Positions 1-10,200 of a stretch of 64,000 bases of DNA are shown piece after piece; position 1 is the first letter of the stretch; each line of letters starts with the position of its first letter. Source of the DNA: Vreelandella olivaria (GTDB taxonomy: Bacteria; Pseudomonadota; Gammaproteobacteria; Pseudomonadales; Halomonadaceae). Where the stretch lies: the NCBI RefSeq assembly GCF_023507745.1, contig NZ_JALPZO010000144.1, forward strand, positions 62,001-126,000, read 5' to 3'. The notes under the pieces are model-generated. The model searched no databases. It was not told the origin of the DNA and was given only the letters and a program-made list of their open reading frames with translations. The position numbers were made by a program, and so were the translations under genes.

Positions 1-1099
1 TGGCCTGGATCTGCTCTTCGCTCATTTCCTCACCACTGGCCTGGGCATAAAAATCACTGAACATATCCAGGGCACTAAACTGTAGCCGTTCTCGATTGAG
101 CCTCTGCTGACCGCGGGCTTCCAGCATGCCGGGCTTTTCCAGGTGCAGCACGTTGGAATACACCTCACGCAGTTTGCCCATTGGGTCAAGTATGGCGTGG
201 CGATCAGTTAACCTCACCAACAGGTAGTCGTCCGCATTCGCGTCTATTCTGCCCTGGGTGATCAGTGCCTTCAGTTCCCCCTCTAACACCCGCACCTCAC
301 GGCTGGGTAGCAAAGGAATTTGCTCGATATGGGTGACACCACGTTCGTCTATATCAACGAGCGTGACGCTTTTACGCTGGCTGGCTTCTGAAAAGCTGTA
401 CTTGAGCAGTGAACCGCTGTAGCGAATATGCTGCCCCCCACGGTATTGCGGGCCATGCAGGTGACCAAGGGCGACATAATCGAAATGCTGCATTGGCTCC
501 CAGGAGACACTTTCAACACCACCCAGGGTCAGCGGGCGCTCGGAATCCGAAGCGAGCCCCCCATCCACAAAACAGTGGCTCATCAACACCGTGGGGCGGC
601 CAGCATGGCGCCGGGCAGTGATGCGCTCAACCAGATAGCGGTGAGCGCTATCAAAATCGCGCACGTCTACTGCAAACTGACTGCGAACGTGCTCAGGGTC
701 GGCATAGGGAATGCCAAACACATCCAGCTCAACGCCGCCTATGGATAACGTGACAGCTTGGTCGCAGGCCGTCAGATCGGAAAGAATATGTAACCCCGCC
801 TGGCGCAAATGGCGCGCGCCAAAACCCAGTCGTTCCGCACCATCATGGTTACCGGAAATCATGATCACCGGTAAGCCACGCTGTTCACACAGTTCGCCCA
901 ATACCTCATCCAGTAATGTTACCGCAGCGGCAGAAGGCACCGAACGGTCGTAGATGTCGCCCGCAACCAGTACCGCATCAACGGCCTCGGTATCGATAAT
1001 CCTGATCAATTGATTAAGAGCATCGCGCTGGTCATCCAATAGCGACAGGTTATGAAACAGCCGCCCCAGATGCCAGTCGGCGGTATGCAATAAGCGCAT
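1..1099 (-). CDS. sbcD: Exonuclease SbcD (3' end outside window)
   Basis: The minus-strand reading frame starts at ATG 1099 and stays open to the window edge, giving 366 codons of a protein that is usually about 400 residues, so only the C-terminal tail is missing. The start of the protein reads MRLLHTADWHLGR and is followed by AGDIYDR and SGNHD, the metal-binding motifs of the Mre11/SbcD metallophosphatase family, with a GHLH motif further on. SbcD is the nuclease subunit of the SbcCD complex, which processes DNA hairpins and double-strand ends in the cytoplasm. The ATPase gene sbcC would be expected beyond the left edge, but this cannot be seen. Identification is firm. Confidence 0.95.
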   Translation of the reverse strand, partial: MRLLHTADWHLGRLFHNLSLLDDQRDALNQLIRIIDTEAVDAVLVAGDIYDRSVPSAAAVTLLDEVLGELCEQRGLPVIMISGNHDGAERLGFGARHLRQAGLHILSDLTACDQAVTLSIGGVELDVFGIPYADPEHVRSQFAVDVRDFDSAHRYLVERITARRHAGRPTVLMSHCFVDGGLASDSERPLTLGGVESVSWEPMQHFDYVALGHLHGPQYRGGQHIRYSGSLLKYSFSEASQRKSVTLVDIDERGVTHIEQIPLLPSREVRVLEGELKALITQGRIDANADDYLLVRLTDRHAILDPMGKLREVYSNVLHLEKPGMLEARGQQRLNRERLQFSALDMFSDFYAQASGEEMSEEQIQA

Positions 1100-1148
1100 A
1101 ACAAGCTCGCAGCAGAATATGAAGCACCATCATAGCAAGCAGATGAGA

Positions 1149-1175
1149 GAAAAAACCCCCATCTTTCGATGAGGG
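1149..1175 (-). terminator. Rho-independent terminator of the DASS gene
   Basis: On the minus strand an 8-bp stem (CCCTCATC / GATGGGGG with one G-U pair) closes a GAAA tetraloop and is followed directly by a run of T. It lies 25 bases after the stop codon of the transporter gene and before the sbcD start. Confidence 0.85.
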
Positions 1176-1199
1176 CTGGTATAGCAGAGTTCGGTCTTA

Positions 1200-2906
1200 T
1201 CAGTTCCTGAAAACGTCAGGATACGTTGTCAGATCGACACCCCATAACATCGGCAACAGGAAGTAGACGGCGGCTGAAATCAGGAACCAGGCAATCAGGT
1301 TCAGGCCAAAGCCGTTACGCACCATTTCCATAATAGTGATTTTTCCGGTCGCGAAGATAATGGCATTGGGCGGTGTGCCCACAGGCAGCATAAACGCACA
1401 GTTAGCTGCCATGGCGGCAGGTACCATCAGTACAAATGGATGAATATCCAACGCCAGCGCCAGCGAGGCCAGCACAGGCAGAATCATGGTCGCAGTAGCG
1501 GTATTGGAGGTGATTTCAGTCAGGAACAGCACCATGCCTGTTGCCAGCACCATGACCAGAATGAAGTTCACACCATCCAGGACCCGCATCTGCTCACCGA
1601 TCCAGTTGGCAAGTCCGGAAGAACCAAAACCGGCAGCAATCGCCAGACCACCACCGAACAGCAGCAGAATACCCCACGGAACATCACGGGCGACTTTCCA
1701 GTCGAGCAAGCAGCCCCCCTTGCTGGGGGCAGGAATCAAAAACAGCAGGATCGCGGCCGTGATAGCAATCATGGTGTCATCGATACCACGGATATTAATA
1801 ATCTGCCCCTGCCACAGGAATGTACGGGTAATCCAGAAGAAAGCCGCTAGCAGGAAGACCCATAAAACGGCCTTCTCTTCGAAGGAGATCTTACCTAGCG
1901 CCTCTTTCTCTTTGTTGATAAGCGCTTTACCACCAGGGAGCTTGCTGAACTTGATCGGGTAGATAAGTCGCGTCAGCATCAACCAGCCGATAAACAGCAG
2001 TACGATCACAACAGGGAAAGCAAACATCATCCAGCCAGCAAATGATATTTCGATTCCGAACAGCTCATTGACAATAGCCGCCAGGATAATGTTGGGAGGC
2101 GTACCAATCAGAGTGCCCAGCCCGCCGATTGTACCGCCGTAACCTACCCCAAAGATCAGCGCCTTACTGAACTTATCGATATCTGCACTGTGATCTTCCG
2201 TCCCTTTACTCAGCTCCTGAGTGACCTGATAAACGATTGCCGTGCCAATGGGCAGCATCATCATCACCGCGGCGGTGTTGGACACCCACATGGAGAGGAA
2301 ACCGGTGGCCGCCATAAAGCCAAACACGATACTGTTAATACTGGTACCCAGTATCGCAATGATATTGAGCGCGATGCGTTTATGCAGATCCCATTTTTCC
2401 ATGGCCAGGGCAATCATAAACCCACCCAGGAACAGGAAAATAATCGGGTTGCCATATGCAGCCGTTACTGCACTACCACTCATCGCCCCGGTAAGAGGCA
2501 GCAGTATGATAGGTAACAATGAGGCGGCCGGGATAGGAATCGCCTCGGTAATCCACCAAACCGCTACCCACAGCGTTGTGGCAAGGACCATACGGCCTTC
2601 AAAGCTCAAGTCAGCCGGATAGAAAAACAACACCACCAGTGCGAATAATAGCGGGCCTAATATCAAACCCACCTTTTGTGCGGTTGTATAAGCGGGTGGG
2701 CGGGGCGGCTCTTCGCCCGAGCTGCCCTGCTTTTTGGCAGCAGATTTTGATGGGGGAAGCGTTCCTCCCGTCGTGGGCAGCGCGCACATCAATAAATTTT
2801 TGACTTGATAGTGGGAAGCCCAAAGCTGATCCCACACAGTCATCATGGCAGTTCTGCGCATTGTAGAAACACCGCTCGCAGTCAGATGGACGGAAGACCA
2901 CTCCAC
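1200..2906 (-). CDS. DASS family (SLC13-type) dicarboxylate/sodium symporter
   Basis: Up to 568 residues, with many hydrophobic segments from about residue 78 onward. The two inverted halves carry the family hallmarks: SNT motifs (VSNTAAVMMMLP and TSNTATATMILP) and GTPPN motifs (LIGTPPNIILAA and VGTPPNAIIFATG), which form the substrate and sodium sites in VcINDY-like transporters. It should import di- or tricarboxylates with sodium across the inner membrane. The start is uncertain: the longest frame uses GTG 2906, but no clear ribosome-binding site is visible there. ATG codons at 2861, 2846 and 2789 are alternatives, and the first 75 residues are hydrophilic and look poorly conserved. It is transcribed alone, with a terminator at 1149-1175. 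Confidence 0.9.
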   Translation of the reverse strand: MEWSSVHLTASGVSTMRRTAMMTVWDQLWASHYQVKNLLMCALPTTGGTLPPSKSAAKKQGSSGEEPPRPPAYTTAQKVGLILGPLLFALVVLFFYPADLSFEGRMVLATTLWVAVWWITEAIPIPAASLLPIILLPLTGAMSGSAVTAAYGNPIIFLFLGGFMIALAMEKWDLHKRIALNIIAILGTSINSIVFGFMAATGFLSMWVSNTAAVMMMLPIGTAIVYQVTQELSKGTEDHSADIDKFSKALIFGVGYGGTIGGLGTLIGTPPNIILAAIVNELFGIEISFAGWMMFAFPVVIVLLFIGWLMLTRLIYPIKFSKLPGGKALINKEKEALGKISFEEKAVLWVFLLAAFFWITRTFLWQGQIINIRGIDDTMIAITAAILLFLIPAPSKGGCLLDWKVARDVPWGILLLFGGGLAIAAGFGSSGLANWIGEQMRVLDGVNFILVMVLATGMVLFLTEITSNTATATMILPVLASLALALDIHPFVLMVPAAMAANCAFMLPVGTPPNAIIFATGKITIMEMVRNGFGLNLIAWFLISAAVYFLLPMLWGVDLTTYPDVFRN

Positions 2907-3353
2907 TTCACTATGGAGAGCCCTATCACTTGTTTAAACCAGCCTCACTGGTTTTTGTGGTGCCCTTTATTCACTGTAAGGCGTCATTAGTCCAGCGAAT
3001 TGGCTATAATTACAACCAAAGTCTAACCACTTTGGTCTTAGTCATTAGCCATCACTAAACATGGCAACACATGCAAGCCCCCAAAGCGATGCCGGTGGGT
3101 TTCCCGATATCAGCCTGGATGTCGCTTTCCATGCTACTGTGGCACTGGTTTTTGCCCTGGCTAATGCCCAACAAAGTGCATTAACAGCAGAATTTCCTTT
3201 ATCTGCCAGAAACCCTGTTTGCCGTGGCTTTTCTTTCGCACCACAACAACCACACGGATTTGGCGAAGCTACTGAACTCTGCGCAAGACAAAGAGAACTA
3301 GAACACGGTAGTGTGGCGGCCAAAACGGAATAGTATGCTAAGGATGATAAGAC
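2907..3353. other. Intergenic region between DASS gene and Crp-like gene
   Basis: This gap of 447 bases has a hairpin (AAACCAG/CTGGTTT, 2936-2954), a TATAAT hexamer and an inverted repeat at 3005-3036, described separately. A 90-codon open frame at 3061-3333 starts close to that repeat, but it has no ribosome-binding site and no recognisable features, so I do not call it a gene. The region probably holds divergent promoters. Confidence 0.5.
3005..3036 (+). promoter_or_regulatory. TATAAT hexamer followed by 8-bp inverted repeat
   Basis: A perfect -10 hexamer TATAAT (3005-3010) is followed five bases later by ACCAAAGT-N6-ACTTTGGT (3015-3022 and 3029-3036). The repeat would overlap the transcription start, the usual place for a repressor operator. 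No good -35 hexamer is seen 17 bases upstream (CGTCAT). The target could be a long leader of the Crp-like gene, but that is inference. Confidence 0.35.
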
Positions 3354-4088
3354 GTGGACTCCGACGCTCTGCTCAAGAAAAACCGCTTACTTGCCGCACT
3401 ACCTGATGCGGTAAAGGGGCAACTCCTGCCGTTATTGGAGCCCTATTTTTTGCCGTTAGGTCACGTTCTATCCGAACCAGATACCTCCCCCACCTACGTT
3501 TTTTTTCCGGTTGATGCAATTATTTCACTGCTATATGTAACTGAAAACGGCTCATCAACGGAGATAGCGGTTGTAGGTAATGAGGGCCTGATAGGCATTG
3601 CTGTTTTTATGGGCGGCGAGAGCACAACCAATCGCGCCATCGTGCAAAGTGCCGGGCACGCACTACGCTTGCCAGCCGCCGCCTTAAGAGAGGAGTTCAA
3701 ATCCCACGGCGAGCTATGCCACTTATTACTACGCTACACCCAGGCGCTGATTACACAGATGTCGCAAACCGCTGTTTGCAACCGCCACCACTCTATTGAT
3801 CAGCAACTGTGCCGCTGGCTTCTTCTTTCACTGGATCGTTTACCCGGTAATCAACTGATCATGACGCAGGAGCTGATCGCCAATATGCTCGGCGTGCGTC
3901 GTGAAGGTGTTACGGAAGCGGCGGGAAAGCTGCACAAGCTGGGGGTTATTGAGTACCGCAGAGGCCATATTACCGTGCTCGATAGAGCGCAGCTGGAGCA
4001 ACTGAGCTGCGAGTGTTATGCCGTGGTCAAAAAAGAGTGTGACCGTTTGCTGCCCTACCCCAGCCACTCCTCTGACTACAGGATCTAA
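3354..4088 (+). CDS. Crp/Fnr family transcriptional regulator
   Basis: 244 residues from GTG 3354, with AGGA about 10 bases upstream. Residues about 20-130 form a cyclic-nucleotide-binding-like beta-roll (VFFPVDAIISLLY, IAVVGNEGLIGIAVFMGG). Residues about 150-225 form a winged helix-turn-helix (LIMTQELIANMLGVRREGVTEAAGKL, then IEYRRGHITVLDR). It lacks the cysteine cluster of true Fnr and the exact cAMP pocket sequence of Crp, so it belongs to the large group of Crp/Fnr-like proteins of unknown signal. It lies 121 bases upstream of the giant glucan synthase gene on the same strand, so it may regulate that gene or itself. That link is inferred from position only. Confidence 0.85.
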   Translation: MDSDALLKKNRLLAALPDAVKGQLLPLLEPYFLPLGHVLSEPDTSPTYVFFPVDAIISLLYVTENGSSTEIAVVGNEGLIGIAVFMGGESTTNRAIVQSAGHALRLPAAALREEFKSHGELCHLLLRYTQALITQMSQTAVCNRHHSIDQQLCRWLLLSLDRLPGNQLIMTQELIANMLGVRREGVTEAAGKLHKLGVIEYRRGHITVLDRAQLEQLSCECYAVVKKECDRLLPYPSHSSDYRI

Positions 4089-4209
4089 CATCACGCGTAG
4101 CTATTTATGCACGCAATGTGCGTTAGCGAACCGACAAAGACACTCATTGAGCACATCGTCCTGGCAGGCAGCATCGTTTTTGCAAATAGCTCTTTGCAGT
4201 TAAACCAGG

Positions 4210-7200
4210 ATGGTCACCGTGACTCTTTTTTTCCAAACGCCCTTTTTCCATCGTGCGCGCCAGCACCATGCCTCTGTGGCGCTTTGGAACTCCACTGCAC
4301 CCGTGCGAGAGGAGCTATTCAGTACAGAACGGCTTGAACAGCATGCGGGTAGTCTGGCACGGGCACAGACAGTCACCGAAACGCCTCCCAAAGTAGTGCC
4401 GCTAACCCAGCGACTTGACGAGAATGCCAATGTACTGCTTTCCGCTTACCAGGCCTGTGCCGCTACCCTGGCAGACGGACGGGATATCGTCCCTGCTGCT
4501 GCCTGGCTACTGGACAACTACCACCTTATCGAAGCGCAAATCCGTGAAATTCGTGGCAACTTACCTCCCGGCTATTATCGCCAGTTACCGAAACTGGCAG
4601 AGGGACCTTTTACGGGCTATCCACGCGTGTTTGGTATTGCCTGGGCTTTTGTCGCACATACCGACAGCCATCTTGAGCTTGACAATCTACGCACCTTTAT
4701 TAGTGCCTATCAATGTGAACAACCACTGACGATTGGCGAATTGTGGGCCGTAGCGATTACGTTGCGTATCGTGCTTATCGAAAACCTGCGCCGCCTTGCT
4801 GACCAGATCATAGAGGAACAAACCTCACGAGATGAAGCAGATGCACTGGCCGCAAAGTGGATTGCACGTGAACGCCACTTTCCCGAACGCAGCGCCTTTA
4901 AAAACGGGTCTTACGAAAATTCAGTCCACCACAGCTCGGCGGAGGTTCATCAAGCTGTTGATGATTTCCCTTCTTTTACTTTTCAAAAAATTCCGCTTTC
5001 GACTTCCTTTACAGCGCAATTAGCCAAACGGTTACGCGGTGTTAACCCCCGCACAAGCCCACTGGCCTGCTGGCTTTATGAGCAGCTTAATAGCCAGGGC
5101 GAATCCATTGATGATGTCGTGCACAGCGCCCAACAGCGCCAAGGCGCAGCTAGCGTTACCATGCGTAATATCATCACCAGTATGCGCTTTATTTCCAGTA
5201 CCGACTGGGCTGAACTGCTCGAAAGTGTCAGCCTGGTTGATGCCAAACTGAGCCAACATAGCGACTTTGCGCACTACGACTTTTCAACCCGAAACCAATA
5301 CCGCAGCGCGGTGGAAGAGCTGGCCCGTGGCTCAACGTACACTGAACTGGACGTTACAGATCACGCACTGCAAGCCTGCAGAGAAGCGTTGATAACAGCC
5401 GACGATGCTGTGGAAGCAGCACGGGTTGGTGACCCAGGTTATTTCTTAATAGCGGATGGGCGGGCCACCCTGGAGAAGCGCCTCGGCTTTCACCCTCCCT
5501 TACGCCGACGGTTGCGGAAGCTTCTGCTACATAACGGTATCCCCGGTTATATCACCCTGCTGACAGTGACAACCATTTGCCTAATCGTCTTGGCAGGCTG
5601 GTTGCTGTGGCTATCCAGCACGTCGGCAACAGTCTCTCCTCTGTGGCTGCTGCTCTTGGCTGGCCTGAGCATATTGCCGCTGGTGGAAGTGGCGACCTTA
5701 ATTGTTAACCGTATGGTCATTCATAGTATCGGTGCCCAACCACTGCCCAGCCTGGATCTTTCGGAAGGTATTCCCCCCTCACTACGCACGCTGGTGGCAA
5801 TACCGACGCTATTGACCAGCAAGACCGATTTACAGGAACAGCTTGATCTCCTTGAGGTGCACTTTCTCAGTAGCGGTGACGGTGCCGTCAGTTATGCCCT
5901 GTTAACAGACGGCATTGATGCACCCCAGGCAGAAGTAGCAGAAGAGGCTGCGTTATTAAGCGCCGCTGAGACGCGTATCCAACAGTTAAACGAGCGCTAT
6001 AGCACACCCGGTTACGAAAAACGTTTTTTTTGGCTGCATCGCAAACGCATATTTAATCAACGCGAGCAGTGCTGGATGGGGTGGGAGAGAAAACGTGGCA
6101 AGCTTCACGAACTCAACAGGCTGTTACGGGGCGCAACAGACACTACCTTTATAAATCCACCAGCACTGCCGAACGACGTGCGCTATGTGATCACGCTAGA
6201 CGCCGACACACGTCTGCCGAGAGGTGCCGCCAGTAAGCTGGTGGGCAAACTCGCCCACCCATTAAATCAGCCGCGCCTGGATCCACTACAACGCCGCGTG
6301 GTGGAAGGCTATGCCATTCTCCAGCCTCGGGTTACTCCGTCGCTACCCATGGCTGGCAACGGCTCCACTTACCAGCGGCTGTGCTCTGCCCCAGGTGGTA
6401 TTGAGTCCTATGCCGCCGCCATGTCAGACCTTTACCAGGATCTGGTCGGCGAAGGCTCGTACGCGGGCAAAGGTATTTACCATATCGATGCCTTTGAAGC
6501 ATCACTTGCAGGCCGCATCCCCGACAACAGCATGCTTAGCCACGATATGTTTGAGGGTGTGTTTGCCCGCGCTGGTCTTGCCTCAGATATCGAGGTTATT
6601 GAGGACTTTCCCAACCGCTATGACGTGGTTGCCAAGCGGCAGCACCGCTGGGTTAGGGGCGACTGGCAGTTGCTCCCATGGCTGTTTAAAGCGCCCTTGC
6701 CGTTGGCAGGACGTTTGAAAATTCTCGGTAATCTGCGGCGTTCGCTGCTGCCACCGTTATTGCTGGCCTGCCTTGCGGTAAGCTGGCAGCTCCCCTTCAT
6801 GATGGCCACCGTCAGTACACTGATGCTTATTCTGATCATAAGCGTCCCGGTACTGCTACCTCTTTGTACAACGTTGATACCGCTACGATCAGGCGTGAAC
6901 CTACGCCACCATTTCCAACAGTGGCTGGAAGAACTACGGCTGGGAGGGAAGCAAACGCTGCTCCAGCTCATATTTCTTCCTGACGTGGCGTGGCGCATGC
7001 TAAATGCAATTGCCTGCACCCTCGTACGCGTTTACATAACGCGTCGTCACCTGCTGGAGTGGACCTCAGCAGCCCAGACAATGAAATACCCCCACCTGAG
7101 CGCCGCGGGGTTTTACCAACACATGGCACCCGGTACGGCTCTCGGATCAGCAGTGGCACTCAGTGCCTTGTGGTTTAACAGCAGCGTCTGGATCATCGTT

Positions 7201-10200
7201 TTACCTGTTGCGCTGCTTTGGCTAATAGCCCCAGGGCTAGCCTCCTGGCTAAGTAGTGCTAATAGCGCCGTTAACCAGCCGCAACCAGGCACAGATGTCG
7301 CACTTGAACTGCGGCTTATCGCACGTAGCACCTGGCGCTATTTCGAAACCTTTGTTAACACCGCTAATAACCAGCTCCCCCCCGACAATTTCCAGGAAGC
7401 CCCACAGCCGGTCACCGCCCAACGTACCTCCCCCACCAATATGGGACTTTATCTACTGGCAACAGTGGCCGCCCGTGACTTCGGCTGGATAGGCAACCAG
7501 GATGCCCTCAAGCGCTTAGAAGAAACACTGGCCGTTATGCAGTCGCTGCCACGTTACCGTGGCCACTTTTTCAACTGGTATGCAACCGCCGATCTGCGCC
7601 CGTTAGACCCCAGGTATGTATCCACGGTTGATAGCGGCAACCTGGCGGGGCATCTTATTACTATCGCCAATGCCTGTGAAACATGGCAGGAAACGGCGAC
7701 GTTACCTACCCCTCATCAGGGGGTAGCAGATACCCTTGCCCTGGCTCACGAAGCACTGGCACGCAGCTCTTTTTCTACACCAGAATTTAGCCAACCGGAC
7801 ATTACTCAACTCAGAGAGCAGCTTGAAAAAATTGATGCCCTATTAAGCAACAATAAGACGACGCCTGTACGCCTTGATGCCCTACTCCCGCTGACGAAAC
7901 AAGCGCAAGAGATCGCGTATGAGTTGCTCCAAGCCCATCACGATACTGATAGTGAGACACTGCTTTTTTGGGTAAACGCCGCACATAAAGCGGTATCCCA
8001 GCATAGCGAGGATCAGACTCAGGAAGCCATGGCAGCCAACACCCAATCGGATCGGCTGCAACAACTGGCCGATAAAGCCAGGCGCCTGGCGCTCAATATG
8101 GATTTCGCGTTTCTACTCAACCCTGAGCGGCAGTTGCTATCAATAGGTTATTCGTTGGATGACTATCAACTGGATAGCAGTTGCTATGACCTGCTGGCTT
8201 CAGAGGCACGGCTGGCCAGCCTATTCGCGATTGCCAAAGGCGATGTACCCACCCGCCACTGGTTTCGCCTCGGCCGTGCGGCAACACCGCTAACCCGTGG
8301 CGCGGCGTTGATCTCCTGGTCAGGCTCAATGTTTGAGTACCTGATGCCATCGCTGGTGATGCGAGCACCTGCTGGCAGCCTGCTTGAGCAAACCAACCGA
8401 TTGGTCGTTAAACGCCAACAAGCGTATGCCGCGCAATTCTCGGCACCGTGGGGCATTTCAGAATCGGGGTACAACGCCCGCGACATTGAGCACACCTATC
8501 AATACTCTAATTTTGGCGTACCTGGGTTAGGCCTTAAACGCGGACTCTCAGCAGATTTGGTGGTGGCTCCTTATGCCACCGGGTTAGCGACGATGATTGA
8601 CCCGGCAGGTGCCTGCAAAAATTATCGACGCCTGGCCGAAATGGGGGTTCTTGGACGCTATGGTTTTTATGAAGCACTCGACCTTACCCGCTCGCGGCTA
8701 CCCGCAGGAGAAGAGGGTGTCGTCGTGCGCAGCTATATGGCGCATCACCAGGGCATGACGATTGTCGCCATTGCCAATACGCTGCACCGTGGACAAATGC
8801 GCGCGCGCTTTCACCGTGAACCCATGATTCAGGCTAGCGAGCTATTGCTGCAGGAGCGGATTCCCCGCGACGTGGCGATTGCTTACCCACGCGCTGAAGA
8901 GGTGAAATCAACCGCCAGCCAAATCACTAACGAAGCGCAGGCAGTACGCCGCGTTCCCACCGCTATCAGTGGACCGCCAGTCACTCACCTGCTCTCCAAC
9001 GGCAACTACTCCGTCATGCTGACCGCAACCGGTGGTGGTTATAGCCAGTGGAATAATATTGCGCTGACCCGCTGGCAGCCTGATACAACCCGCAATCACT
9101 GGGGCAGTATTATCTTTCTTCGCGATACCCGGCACCCAGGCATCTGGACCGCGATGGGTCAAACAGCCGAACCCCACAACAGTGCTAACGATAAATCGAA
9201 CCATGTGCTGTTTGCCGAAGATTATGCCCGTTACACTCATCGACACGATGATATTACCAGCCACCTGGACATACTGGTTTCTGGTGAGGACGACGGTGAG
9301 GTTCGTCTGCTATCACTGACCAACAGCGGACGGCATACCAGCGATATTGATGTGACCTCCTACGCAGAGCTAGTACTGACCACACCCGCCGCCGACAATG
9401 CGCACCCCTGCTTTGCCAAAATGTTCGTGGTGACCGAGTACCTTCCTGAGTTCAACGTTTTGGTAGCCACCCGCCGCCAGCGCGACCCCAGCGAGGCACC
9501 GGTGTGGGTCGCACACTTTGCCGTTGTGGAAGGGGAAACCGTAGGAGAGCAGCAGTACGAAACCGATCGTGAACAGTTTATCGGTCGGGGGCGCAGCATT
9601 TTTCAAGCAGCAGCGCTGGCCGAAGGCCACCGCTTAACCGGTGCTGTAGGCAGTGTCATTGATCCTGTTTTTGCGTTGCGTTGTTGCCTGCGGATAACGC
9701 CTGGTAGCGTTGCCCGTATCGCTTACTGGACCGTGGTTGCCGACTCACGCGAGGCGCTGATGGACTTGATCGATAAACATCACGACCACAGCGCCTTCGA
9801 ACGCGCCAAAATGCTTGCATGGACCCAAGCTCAGGTACAACTGCGCCACTTGGGCACCCAGCCAGACGAAGCTGCTGACTTTCAGCGTCTGGCTGCCCCC
9901 CTGCTCTACCCGGACGCACGCTTTCAAGCCTCCCCAGCCGCCATTCAGCGTGGTGCAGGCCCCCAATCGCTGCTGTGGCAACACGGCATATCCGGCGACT
10001 TACCCATTGTATTGCTACGTATCGAGTCGATTGAGGACATAGCGCAGTTACAGCAACTACTGCGTGCGCATGAATATTGGCGCATGAAACGCCTGGAAGT
10101 GGATATCGTTGTTATTAATGAACGCTCCTCTTCCTATGTTCAGGATCTTCAACAGGCAATTGAGACCACAATACTCAGCAGCCAGGCCAGGCCTCGCCTC

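Noticed and set aside
1440-1962. Two overlapping plus-strand open frames inside the DASS gene
   Set aside because: They lie antisense to a well-supported transporter and have low-complexity translations typical of shadow frames.
3061-3333. 90-codon open frame before the Crp-like gene
   Set aside because: No ribosome-binding site and an equally long frame on the opposite strand; kept only as a note in the intergenic entry.
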